From Polaromonas sp. JS666 (lineage in GTDB: Bacteria; Pseudomonadota; Gammaproteobacteria; Burkholderiales; Burkholderiaceae_C), in contig NC_007948.1 of NCBI RefSeq assembly GCF_000013865.1, forward strand, positions 2,480,001 to 2,544,000: 64,000 nt of DNA, written 5' to 3'. Made by a program: the position numbers and the translations under genes. The notes beneath the pieces were generated by a model. The model was not told where the DNA came from and did not search any database. It worked only from the letters and a program-made list of their open reading frames with translations. Shown piece after piece: positions 21,025-29,003 of this stretch. How positions within the stretch are numbered: the stretch's first letter is position 1; the number at the start of each line of letters is the position of its first letter.

Positions 21025-21422
21025 CGTGAATCTCCTTCAAGCCGTCAGAGTGCTCGCTGTCGTGAACAAGGGTACCGCAGCAAGCACTACAGGAGGACAA
21101 AGTTGCCGAAACTCAAGGAACTGGTTGTCGATGCGCTAAGGCCTTCAATAGAACGAAAAATAAATGAAGACTGAGCCTCAGTACGGGTAAGCAAGTTTCC
21201 AAGGCAAAAAAAGCTTGCGCCCGACTCTAACTCTTTCAACAAGCCTAGACAAGCAATCGCAGTTTTGTCGTCAAGATTTTTTCCTCATGCAACGCCGAAA
21301 CCGAAACAGCGACAATGTTTGGTTCCGAAGCGGTCTGGCAAGTGAGCAAGTTTCCGAATACGCCGGCCGCTCTTTCACATGATGTTTAAGGGCCGGCATC
21401 TCCGTTCGGGTTGGCCCTTTGC
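21025..21422. other. Intergenic region, about 400 bases, without gene
   Basis: I see no convincing gene. The base composition is more AT-rich than the flanks. The 10-base sequence GCAAGTTTCC occurs twice (near 21190 and 21345). The region holds the promoter of the binding-protein gene on the minus strand, but no single promoter stands out. Confidence 0.6.
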
Positions 21423-22598
21423 TCACAACTTCGCCAGCCGCCCCAATGCCGAGTGCAGCGTCTCATCCTTCTTCGCAAAGCAAAAGCGCACCACGCGCTG
21501 ATCGAACCCGTTGCCGTAGAAGGCCGACAGCGGAATCGCAGCCACGCCGATCTCGGTGGTGAGCCATTGGCAAAAGTCAGCTTCGTTGAGGTCGCTGACC
21601 TCTGAAATGTCCACGCACTGGAAATACGTGCCTTCGCTGGGCAGCAGCTTGAAGCGGGTTTTGGCCAGCCCGGCGCGAAAGAGGTCGCGCTTGCGCTCGT
21701 AGAACGCAGGCAGGTCCAGGTAAGGCTTGGGGTCGGCCATGTAGGCGGCTAGGCCGTACTGCACGGGCGTGTTGACAGTGAACACATTGAACTGGTGCAC
21801 CTTGCGGAACTCGGCGGTCAAAGCGGCAGGCGCTGCAACGTAGCCGACCTTCCAGCCGGTCACATGGTAGGTTTTGCCGAAGCTGCTGACGATGAAGGCG
21901 CGTGCCGCCAGGCCCGGAAACAGGCTGGCGCTTTGGTGCATGCAACCTTTGGCCGCGTCAAACACCATGTGCTCATAGACCTCGTCGCTGATCAGCAGCA
22001 CGTCGGTGGGGGCGAGGATGTCTTGCAGCTTGAGCATGTCGGCCTGCGTCCAGACCGTGGCACTCGGGTTGTGCGGCGAGTTGATGATGATGGCGCGGGT
22101 TTGGGGCGTGATGGCCGCCGCAATCTTGTCAAAGTCGGGGCGGAAGGTGCCGGGCGTCAAAGGCACGCGCACCACCTTGCCGCCGGCCAGCTCGATATTG
22201 GGCACATAGCTGTCGTAGCAGGGTTCCAGCACGATCACTTCATCGCCGGGGTGCACCACGGCCAGAATGACCGTGATGATGGCTTGTGTGGCACCGGCGG
22301 TGATGGTGATCTCGGTGTTGGCGTTGTAGCGATGGCCATACAGTTTGGCCACTTTGGCGGAGATGGCCTCGCGCAGCACCGGAACGCCCGTCATGGGCGG
22401 ATACTGGTTCAAGCCTTTTGTCATGGCGTCCGTGACGGCATTGACCAGCTGCGGGTCGCATTCAAAGTCGGGAAAGCCCTGGCCGAGGTTGACGGCGCCT
22501 TTTTCGGCCGCCAGGGTGGACATCACCGTGAAGATCGTGGTGCCGACGGCGGGCAGCTTGGTTTCCAGTTTGGGGGTGCGTTCGAGGATAGTGGTCAT
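21423..22598 (-). CDS. ybdL: PLP-dependent aminotransferase, methionine aminotransferase (YbdL) type
   Basis: A 391-residue fold type I aminotransferase. LGQGFPDFECDPQLV near the N-terminus, NSPHNPSATVW in the middle, and the PLP-lysine block SSFGKTYHVTGWKVGYVAAP are all present. The C-terminus RFCFAKKDETLHSALGRLAKL resembles E. coli YbdL, which transfers the amino group of methionine to keto acids. It follows cysB on the same strand across a 109-base gap holding a repeat element, so it may be cotranscribed with cysB. A role in methionine or sulfur metabolism fits that context. Part of the gene is duplicated as a remnant at 19721-19912. Confidence 0.9.
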   Translation of the reverse strand: MTTILERTPKLETKLPAVGTTIFTVMSTLAAEKGAVNLGQGFPDFECDPQLVNAVTDAMTKGLNQYPPMTGVPVLREAISAKVAKLYGHRYNANTEITITAGATQAIITVILAVVHPGDEVIVLEPCYDSYVPNIELAGGKVVRVPLTPGTFRPDFDKIAAAITPQTRAIIINSPHNPSATVWTQADMLKLQDILAPTDVLLISDEVYEHMVFDAAKGCMHQSASLFPGLAARAFIVSSFGKTYHVTGWKVGYVAAPAALTAEFRKVHQFNVFTVNTPVQYGLAAYMADPKPYLDLPAFYERKRDLFRAGLAKTRFKLLPSEGTYFQCVDISEVSDLNEADFCQWLTTEIGVAAIPLSAFYGNGFDQRVVRFCFAKKDETLHSALGRLAKL

Positions 22599-22621
22599 GT
22601 CTGCAAAGTGAGGGTTTTTTC

Positions 22622-22707
22622 AAGCGGCCGCCGCGGAACCGGCTTCGCCGGGCCGCTAGCGGCGCCCCCTTGAGGGGGAAACGGCCGCAGGTCGGTTCGG
22701 GGGTGGA
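22622..22707 (-). repeat. GC-rich stop-adjacent repeat, family B copy 1
   Basis: Read on the minus strand it starts right after the cysB stop (TGATCCACCCCCGAACCG) and contains AAGGGGGCGCCGCTAGCGG and CCGCGGCGGCCGC. It matches the copy after yejB at 41390-41470 in the same orientation relative to the upstream gene. It is rich in inverted repeats. Confidence 0.8.
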
Positions 22708-23652
22708 TCAAATCTCATAGTCGTTGATGCGGCCTGCCATGGCCTTGGTGATAAGGGCGCGGTCCAGCTTGTCGCTGAGCAGCTCGGCAAATTTATAAAC
22801 GAAATTGCGCAGGTAGGCGCTGCGCTTGAAAGCGACGCGGGCCACGTTCATGCCAAACAACATGCCGGCCGGCTTGGCCACGAGGTCGCTGTTGGTGCCG
22901 TCATCCATGAGTGCCATCTCGGCCACAATCCCCACGCCCAGCCCCAGGCGCACATAGGTCTTGATCACATCAGAGTCAATGGCTTCCAGGGCAATGCGCG
23001 GTTGCAGGCGTTTGGCCGCAAACGCGTGGTCAACCTTGGTGCGCCCGGTAAAGGATGGGTGGTAGGTGATCAGCGGTTCCTGCGCCAGATCCTCCAGCGT
23101 GATGTCATCCTTTTTGGCCAGCGGATGGTCGACAGGCATCACGAGCATGTGCTGCCATTCGTAGCAAGGCAGGGTCACCAGTTCTTCGTACTGGGTCAGT
23201 GATTCGGTGGCGATGCCGATTTCGGCGACCTCGTCGATGACCATGCGGGCCACCTGGTCGGGTGAGCCCTGGTGCAGGCTGACGTTGACCTTGGGGAAAG
23301 CTTCGCGCAGCTTCGCCACCGGTTGCGGCAGCACGTAGCGGGCCTGGGTGTGCGTGGTGGCGATCGACAGCGTTCCACTGTCCTGCGCCGAAAACTGCTC
23401 ACCGATACGCCGCAGGTTACCCACCTCGCGCATGATGAGTTCTATGCTTTTGAGCACATGCTCGCCGGGTTCGGTCACGCGTTTGAGCCGCTTGCCATGG
23501 CGCGCAAAAATCTCCACCCCGAGTTCTTCTTCGAGTTCGATGATGGCCTTGGACACCCCGGGCTGCGACGTGTGCAGGGCGCGAGCGGTTTCGGTGAGGT
23601 TCAGGTTGCGCCGTATGGCCTCTTGAACGAATCGGAATTGGTGAAGGTTCAT
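22708..23652 (-). CDS. cysB: CysB-family LysR-type transcriptional regulator
   Basis: A 314-residue LysR regulator of the CysB/Cbl type. The N-terminal winged helix reads MNLHQFRFVQEAIRRNLNLT, then TARALHTSQPGVSKAIIELE; the effector domain carries TIATTHTQARYVLP, the CysB/Cbl signature for binding acetylserine or sulfate-related ligands. It controls assimilation of sulfate and sulfonates. The downstream gene on the same strand is a methionine-type aminotransferase, and the gene upstream, divided by 92 bases, is CbiX, used to make sirohaem for sulfite reductase. CysB versus Cbl cannot be settled without the genome's paralogues. Confidence 0.93.
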   Translation of the reverse strand: MNLHQFRFVQEAIRRNLNLTETARALHTSQPGVSKAIIELEEELGVEIFARHGKRLKRVTEPGEHVLKSIELIMREVGNLRRIGEQFSAQDSGTLSIATTHTQARYVLPQPVAKLREAFPKVNVSLHQGSPDQVARMVIDEVAEIGIATESLTQYEELVTLPCYEWQHMLVMPVDHPLAKKDDITLEDLAQEPLITYHPSFTGRTKVDHAFAAKRLQPRIALEAIDSDVIKTYVRLGLGVGIVAEMALMDDGTNSDLVAKPAGMLFGMNVARVAFKRSAYLRNFVYKFAELLSDKLDRALITKAMAGRINDYEI

Positions 23653-23744
23653 ATCAAATTCAGGCTAATTATTGACTTTATTATGCCCGTTTGTACTAAT
23701 GAATTGATGGTTGCACGCGCTGATTTTTCGTCGCCTGAAGAAGG

Positions 23745-24128
23745 TCAGGACAGGGCGATGTCGGCCATCAGGGTGGTGAGCTGCTGGTATTCACCGGCAG
23801 TCGGCAGAAGTTCAACCGCCACGCCGGGATGCGCGGCCCTGATTTGCTCGACAAGCAAGGGAAAATCCTCGCGTGCATGTTTACCAACACCAAGAAAAAG
23901 CGGAAATACCCTTATTCTTTGAACGCCTTCAGCTATCAAATCAGTAGCAGCTTCGGGCAGTGACGGCGCACTCAGCTCGAGGTAGGCACAGCGTACGGGT
24001 GTGCCGGGCTGGCGCGAGCGGATCTCCGCGGCGACGGCCTCAATGGGGGCCCGCCAGTGGGGGTCACGCGAGCCATGCGCAAACAGGACAATGCCTGTGC
24101 CTGCCGGCGTGGGGTTGGAAGGAGTCAT
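23745..24128 (-). CDS. cbiX: CbiX/SirB-type sirohydrochlorin chelatase
   Basis: A 127-residue small chelatase, about half the length of CbiK-type enzymes and typical of the CbiX-S form that works as a dimer. Metal-binding histidines appear in GIVLFAHGSRDPHW and GVGKHAREDFPLL. The reaction inserts iron or cobalt into sirohydrochlorin for sirohaem or cobalamin. The open frame continues to 24185, but the ATG at 24128 is chosen because the upstream codons run into lptG and have no family similarity. A copy of the short GCTATCAAA repeat lies inside the gene at 23931-23952. It is neighbour to cysB, which fits sirohaem supply for sulfite reduction. Confidence 0.88.
   Translation of the reverse strand: MTPSNPTPAGTGIVLFAHGSRDPHWRAPIEAVAAEIRSRQPGTPVRCAYLELSAPSLPEAATDLIAEGVQRIRVFPLFLGVGKHAREDFPLLVEQIRAAHPGVAVELLPTAGEYQQLTTLMADIALS
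23931..23952. repeat. Short dispersed repeat AGCTATCAAATCAGTAGCAG inside cbiX
   Basis: The AGCTATCAAA core is followed by GTAGCAGC. It is translated as part of CbiX (AATDLIAEG region), where it does not disturb the family alignment. Confidence 0.5.
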
Positions 24129-24159
24129 GTTTGTCTTGCGGTGAGTGTGCGCCGGCCCG

Positions 24160-25305
24160 TCAGCGCCGCAGGACCAGCCAGCCAAACGCCCCCAGTGAAA
24201 CGGCCATGTACATCAGCCCGGGTGTTGCAGCGGCCAGCCAGGGCTGCCAGTTGCGCAGGTTGCCGATGTAGCCGAACACGTTGTTGAGCAGAAAGAAGCT
24301 GATGCCAATCATAACGCCCGCAAAAACATAGCTGGCGATACCGCCGGAACGGAAATGCAGGTAGGCAAAAGGTAGCGCCAGCATCACCATCACCAGGCAG
24401 CTAAGCGGATAAAACACCTTTTTCCAGAATTCAATTTCATAGCGCTGGGCCGTCTGGCCGTTGGCGTTGAGATGGCGGACGTAGTTGAAAAGGTCCAGGG
24501 TGCTCATGCGCTCGGGCTTGAGCAGCGCCACCGACACCATCTCCGCGCTGATCTCGGTGGGCCAGCGAAAGGTCTGAAGGGTCGTCCGGCTGACCCTCGC
24601 GCCGTTCTGCGGTTTGCTGATATCGGCAGGGCTGGCGGGAACGTCAAATTCTGCGCGGCTAGCCTGCTTGAGCATCCAGGCGTCGCCTCCGGTGAATTGG
24701 GCCACGGGGGCCTGGGTGGTCGAGACAATCAGGCCCTTGTTGTCGAATTCGAAAATCTGCACGCCCTTCATTTCGTTGTTGGGCGTCAGCTCTTTGACGT
24801 TGACGACATAGCTGTTGTAGGGCTGTTTCTCCTTGAGCCAGGCGCCGGTCTGGCCGACGGTGATTTTGCTTTGATAGCGGGCTTTGAGCAATTGCGCCGC
24901 CCGCTCGCTGGTGGGGGCCACGTAGTCGCCCACGGCAAAACTGAGGGTCACAAAAGCGGCACCCAAGACCAGAAGCAGCCGCAGTGCCCGCCACGGCCCT
25001 AGTCCGCTGGTGCGCAGAATCGTGTACTCGGAGCTCTGGGCCAGCCGCGCCATGACAAAAATGGTGCCGATCAATACGGAAATCGGCAGGAGCTCGTAGA
25101 GGTGATTGGGAATCAGCAGGGCCACATACAGCAGCGCGTGGCGAATCTGGTAGATATCGGCAGCGGCGCTCAGGCCATTGTTTTTGCCGAGGTATTGCAA
25201 CTCATCGACGAGGTCAAAAAAGAAAAACAGGGCCAGAAACCCGAGCGCAACCAGCGCAATGGCGGTGAGCACTTCCCCATAAATCAGCCGGCGTATGGTC
25301 CTCAT
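24160..25305 (-). CDS. lptG: LPS export ABC transporter permease LptG
   Basis: A 381-residue inner-membrane protein of the YjgP/YjgQ family. Hydrophobic segments lie at the N-terminus (VALGFLALFFFFDLVDELQ), near residues 55-115, and three at the C-terminus (SCLVMVMLALPFAYLHFR; YVFAGVMIGISFFLLNNVFG). A beta-jellyroll periplasmic domain lies in between. With LptF and LptB it lifts lipopolysaccharide from the membrane into the Lpt bridge. The start overlaps the lptF stop by four bases (ATGA), so the pair is one operon read leftward. LptG rather than LptF is chosen by gene order and by the EIEFWKKVFYPL segment. Confidence 0.93.
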   Translation of the reverse strand: MRTIRRLIYGEVLTAIALVALGFLALFFFFDLVDELQYLGKNNGLSAAADIYQIRHALLYVALLIPNHLYELLPISVLIGTIFVMARLAQSSEYTILRTSGLGPWRALRLLLVLGAAFVTLSFAVGDYVAPTSERAAQLLKARYQSKITVGQTGAWLKEKQPYNSYVVNVKELTPNNEMKGVQIFEFDNKGLIVSTTQAPVAQFTGGDAWMLKQASRAEFDVPASPADISKPQNGARVSRTTLQTFRWPTEISAEMVSVALLKPERMSTLDLFNYVRHLNANGQTAQRYEIEFWKKVFYPLSCLVMVMLALPFAYLHFRSGGIASYVFAGVMIGISFFLLNNVFGYIGNLRNWQPWLAAATPGLMYMAVSLGAFGWLVLRR

Positions 25306-26432
25306 GAGCTGCTTCCAAAGTCAGTGTCGCGCACGCCCAAGGGGCGGCGCACGACGCGCCGGGCCGGCCGGAGCACCCAATTGAAATGCCGTTTGGACAG
25401 CCACAGCAGCCCCAGCAGCAGCACACCGCCATGCAGCACCACCAGGAAGTTGGTGAAACTGATCAGGCCCACAAAAATCCAGCTTTGCCCCAGATTCACC
25501 AGGTTGTTGTAGACGACAAACGTCAGCAGCACAAAAATCATGTTGCCGCTGCGCCCGCCGCGCGGGTTCACGCTTGCCAGTGCGACCGCCAAAATCACGA
25601 AATTGACTGCGGCCATGGCCAGACCTAATCGCCATGCCAGCTCACCCAGGTTGCTGCGCGTAGGCTCCTTGATCAGCGAGCGTGTGGACAGGAGCTTGGC
25701 TTCGGGTGTGCGTTCGCCAAGGTAGGCGGAGTCGCCCGTCCGGGTGCCGTACTCTTCAAAATCGCTGATCTTCAGGGCCGCCTGCCCCACCACGTTTTCA
25801 AGCCGCTGGCCTTTTTCGAGCATCAGGAACTGGGCGTCGCCCCGGGTCTCGATACGGCCGGAACGTGCCGTGGTGACGGAGCTTTTTCCTTTTTCGGTCG
25901 CAGCAATAAAAACGTTGCTGCTGCTTTGCTCGCTTGCTAAATCCCGATCAATGAAAAATACCCGGTTACCGCTGGATGACTCCTGGAACTGGCCCGGGGC
26001 GACCCGGTTCAGGTCGCCGCGCTGGGCGTAGCGGTTTTGCATGTCCTTGGTCTGCTGGTTGGCCCATGGCCAGACAAAAAGCGCCATCAGCGCAATGACC
26101 AGCAGAACCGGCCAGGCAAAGCGAAAGAGCGGCTTGAGGAAGCCTCCCAGGCCCTGGCCGCTGGTGAACCAGACCACCATTTCACTGTCGCGGTACATGC
26201 GTGACAAGGTACTGACCATGGCAATGAAGAGCGACAGCGTCAGGATGGTCGGCAGGCGGCCCAGGGCCGAGTAGGCCATGAAGAGCATCACATCCTGGGG
26301 ACTGATGGAGCCGCGCGAGGCCTGGCCGAGGGTGCGGATCAGCACGATGGTCATCACGATGGTGACCAGCACGACTAGCGTTGCGCCAAAGCTGCGGGCT
26401 AACTCTTTGCGAATCGAAGATTGGAATAACAT
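25302..26432 (-). CDS. lptF: LPS export ABC transporter permease LptF
   Basis: A 376-residue YjgP/YjgQ family permease, partner of LptG. The N-terminus MLFQSSIRKELARSFGATL, then LVVLVTIVMTIVLIRTLG, is characteristic of LptF. The periplasmic jellyroll domain lies at about residues 130-260, and three C-terminal membrane segments follow. It is the first gene of the lptF-lptG operon and is divergent from pepA, with 58 bases between the starts; this is the usual arrangement in betaproteobacteria. A degenerate short repeat near 25900-25938 codes part of the periplasmic domain. Confidence 0.94.
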   Translation of the reverse strand: MLFQSSIRKELARSFGATLVVLVTIVMTIVLIRTLGQASRGSISPQDVMLFMAYSALGRLPTILTLSLFIAMVSTLSRMYRDSEMVVWFTSGQGLGGFLKPLFRFAWPVLLVIALMALFVWPWANQQTKDMQNRYAQRGDLNRVAPGQFQESSSGNRVFFIDRDLASEQSSSNVFIAATEKGKSSVTTARSGRIETRGDAQFLMLEKGQRLENVVGQAALKISDFEEYGTRTGDSAYLGERTPEAKLLSTRSLIKEPTRSNLGELAWRLGLAMAAVNFVILAVALASVNPRGGRSGNMIFVLLTFVVYNNLVNLGQSWIFVGLISFTNFLVVLHGGVLLLGLLWLSKRHFNWVLRPARRVVRRPLGVRDTDFGSSS

Positions 26433-26490
26433 GACTGACTAATTGCCGTAGCTATGCTTTATTGTTGTTTTATTTGCTCAACCCTGAATT

Positions 26491-28014
26491 ATGGACTTTG
26501 AACTCAAACTGCTTCCCCTCGCCCGTATTTGCAGCGAAAAATGCGATGCGCTGCTAGTACTGATACCCCAGGATTTGAGCGCCGGAGGCGATGACCCCCT
26601 GTCCGCACTCGCAGCACTCGCCCTCAAGGCCGGTGACCTGGAGGCCAAGCCGGGCAAGCTGCTGAGCGCCTACCGTACGCCGGGCATTGCGGCAACGAGG
26701 GTGGTGCTGGCGGGTGTAGGCGACGCCAGTCCCCGAAATGTCCGGACCGCCGTGAATGCAGCGATGGCAAACCTGAAGAACGGCAATACGCAGCGGGTCG
26801 TCGTCAGTCTTGCCGCCATGAACAACGCGCAGCCAGAAATCGTCCGGGCCGCGGTGGTGGCCTGCAGCGAGGCTGCTTACGTTTACAGCACCACCAAATC
26901 CAAGGTCAGTCCTGTCAAATTGCAGCGGGTGGTGATTGGCGTGAACGAGCTGTCGGTGGCCAGGCCGGGTTTTGACAAGGCTCTGGCGCTTGTCAAGGGT
27001 ATTGAATTTGCCAAGGAGTGGGCCAACCGGCCCGCCAACCATGCGACACCCACCCTGCTGGCGGGGGCGGCCAGGGAACTGGCGAGATTGCGCAACATCA
27101 AGGTGGAAGTTCTGGGCCCCAAGGAAGTCGCCAAACTGGGCATGGGGTCCTTCATGGCCGTGGCCCAGGGTACGTCGGAGCCCCTGCGTTTTATCGTGCT
27201 GCGTTATGAAGGCGCTGCCAAGTCGGTGGCGCCCGTCGTGCTGATCGGCAAGGGCATCACTTTCGATACGGGCGGCATCTCGATCAAGCCGGCGGCCGAG
27301 ATGGATGAGATGAAGTTCGACATGTGCGGCGCAGCCAGTGTGCTGGGCACGTTCCGGGCACTGGCCGAATTGCAGCCTGCGCTGAATGTGGTCGGGCTGA
27401 TCCCGGCCTCTGAGAACATGCCCGGCGGGCGGGCGCTCAAGCCGGGCGACGTGGTCACCAGCATGAGCGGGCAGACCATTGAAATTCTGAACACCGATGC
27501 GGAAGGTCGCCTGGTGCTGTGCGATGCCTTGACCTACGCGGAGCGCTTCAAGCCAAGGGCCGTGGTTGATATCGCTACGCTGACCGGCGCCTGCGTCATC
27601 GCGTTGGGTGGCGTCCGCAGCGGGCTGTTTTCAAACAATGACGAACTGGCCCAGTCGCTGGCGGCCGCGGGTGAGTCGTCGCTTGACCCGTGCTGGAGAA
27701 TGCCACTGGACGACGATTACGCAGAAGGACTGAAAACGAATTTTGCCGATGTGGCGAACGTGGCGGGACGGGCGGGTGGCGCCGTGACCGCGGCGAAGTT
27801 CCTGCATCGTTTTGCAGGCAGTTTTCCGTGGGCTCACCTCGACATTGCCGGTACAGCCTGGAAAGGCGGAGCGGCCAAGGGTGCGACCGGCCGGCCTGTG
27901 CCCTTGCTGCTGGACTATTTGCTGGGCCAGGTCACCGCGGCCGCCCCGCGCAAGGCACAGCCCAAAGCCAGGTCCGCCAAGAGAAGCAAGCCTGTTTCCA
28001 GAACCCGGGCATGA
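26491..28014 (+). CDS. pepA: Leucyl aminopeptidase PepA
   Basis: A 507-residue M17 family metallo-aminopeptidase. The catalytic domain includes VLIGKGITFDTGGISIKPA with the metal and substrate lysine, MKFDMCGAASVLG, and the signature NTDAEGRLVLCDAL. It forms hexamers with two metal ions per subunit and removes N-terminal residues from peptides; in some bacteria it also binds DNA. The last 30 or so residues (APRKAQPKARSAKRSKPVSR) are a basic extension beyond the usual end, which could bind nucleic acid or be neutral. The stop overlaps the holC start by four bases, a conserved pairing. Confidence 0.96.
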   Translation: MDFELKLLPLARICSEKCDALLVLIPQDLSAGGDDPLSALAALALKAGDLEAKPGKLLSAYRTPGIAATRVVLAGVGDASPRNVRTAVNAAMANLKNGNTQRVVVSLAAMNNAQPEIVRAAVVACSEAAYVYSTTKSKVSPVKLQRVVIGVNELSVARPGFDKALALVKGIEFAKEWANRPANHATPTLLAGAARELARLRNIKVEVLGPKEVAKLGMGSFMAVAQGTSEPLRFIVLRYEGAAKSVAPVVLIGKGITFDTGGISIKPAAEMDEMKFDMCGAASVLGTFRALAELQPALNVVGLIPASENMPGGRALKPGDVVTSMSGQTIEILNTDAEGRLVLCDALTYAERFKPRAVVDIATLTGACVIALGGVRSGLFSNNDELAQSLAAAGESSLDPCWRMPLDDDYAEGLKTNFADVANVAGRAGGAVTAAKFLHRFAGSFPWAHLDIAGTAWKGGAAKGATGRPVPLLLDYLLGQVTAAAPRKAQPKARSAKRSKPVSRTRA

Positions 28015-28448
28015 CCGAGATCGCCTTTCATTTCAACGTACCCGACAAGCTGGCCTACGGTTGCCGTTTGCTGCGCAAGGCGTATCTCAGCGGCGCCAGC
28101 GTGGTGGTGACGGCCGAGGCCGATGTGCTGGCGCAGCTTGATCAATCGCTGTGGAGCTTTTCCCCTACGGAATTCGTACCGCATTGCCGCAGCGATGCCG
28201 GGGAGGACAACCTCGCCGTGACACCGGTATTGCTTGCCGAGTCGCTGCAGGACTGCGCCCGTCATGAGGTGCTGGTCAATCTGGGGCAGGGCATTCCTGC
28301 GGGATTTGAGCGCTTTGAGCGCTTCATCGAGGTGGTTGCGCAGGGTGACGATGAGCGTCTGGCCGCGCGCAGCCGATGGAAGCATTACACCGACAGGGGT
28401 TACACCATGAAGCGACACGACCTTGCAACGGCCAAGGGAGGCGCATGA
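28011..28448 (+). CDS. holC: DNA polymerase III subunit chi
   Basis: A 145-residue protein with the chi N-terminus MTEIAFHFNVPDKLAYGCRL, then VVVTAEADVLAQLDQSLWSF, and the later NLGQGIPAGFERFERFIEVV. Chi links the clamp loader, through psi, to single-strand-binding protein during replication. The ATG overlaps the pepA stop (ATGA), and the stop overlaps the next small gene in the same way, so the three genes are coupled. Members of this family are short and fast-evolving; the length here is normal. Confidence 0.95.
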   Translation: MTEIAFHFNVPDKLAYGCRLLRKAYLSGASVVVTAEADVLAQLDQSLWSFSPTEFVPHCRSDAGEDNLAVTPVLLAESLQDCARHEVLVNLGQGIPAGFERFERFIEVVAQGDDERLAARSRWKHYTDRGYTMKRHDLATAKGGA

Positions 28449-28774
28449 GGAGCTCATCGACGCCGCCGCGATTCGTGCCAACGCTGACCGAGGTGGTTCG
28501 CCCCACGGCGCCAGCGGGCACCTCCAGCGAGCCGGTAGCCCCCGCAGCGCCTCCGCTGGATTCGTCCGGCCTCGAAGAGCGGGTGGTGCTACGCGTCATG
28601 CAGCGGGTTGACCTGATTCTGGAAAGACGCTTGCGGGAAGTTGTCGGCCAACTGATCCTGGAGCAGACCCAGACGCTGGCCCCCCGCCTGCGCGGCGAAA
28701 TCGAATTGGTCTTGCGTGAAACCGTGAGCCAGGCGTTGGCACAGGAAGCCTCAAAAACACCGGGCCGGCCCTAG
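28445..28774 (+). CDS. Small conserved-context hypothetical protein after holC
   Basis: A 109-residue protein I cannot assign a function. The N-terminal half is proline-rich and probably disordered (TPPRFVPTLTEVVRPTAPAG). The C-terminal half is predicted alpha-helical and amphipathic (VLRVMQRVDLILERRLREVV; LRGEIELVLRETVSQALAQE). It may correspond to the DUF2486-type proteins found next to holC in Burkholderiales; this is recall, unverified. The four-base overlap with holC and the helix pattern support it being a real gene. It could be a protein-interaction helper. Confidence 0.75.
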   Translation: MRSSSTPPRFVPTLTEVVRPTAPAGTSSEPVAPAAPPLDSSGLEERVVLRVMQRVDLILERRLREVVGQLILEQTQTLAPRLRGEIELVLRETVSQALAQEASKTPGRP

Positions 28775-29003
28775 TTCAGGCAGCCCGGGCAAGGTGGTTT
28801 TCGTGCCTGTGCCGGTCACGCAGCATGGCGATGAAGCAGTGTCGCGCATTAGACAATCTGCTCCCCGGGTAAACCCCCTTATCCAAAATGACCCTAGGGC
28901 CGTTGCTATGGTGCGGGCCCGGAAATTGCGTTATGTTCGGCCCCGTTGAGTTATAAAAATTGATCTCAACCTTTAACGGTAATTTCCTAATCGGAGTGTT
29001 TTT

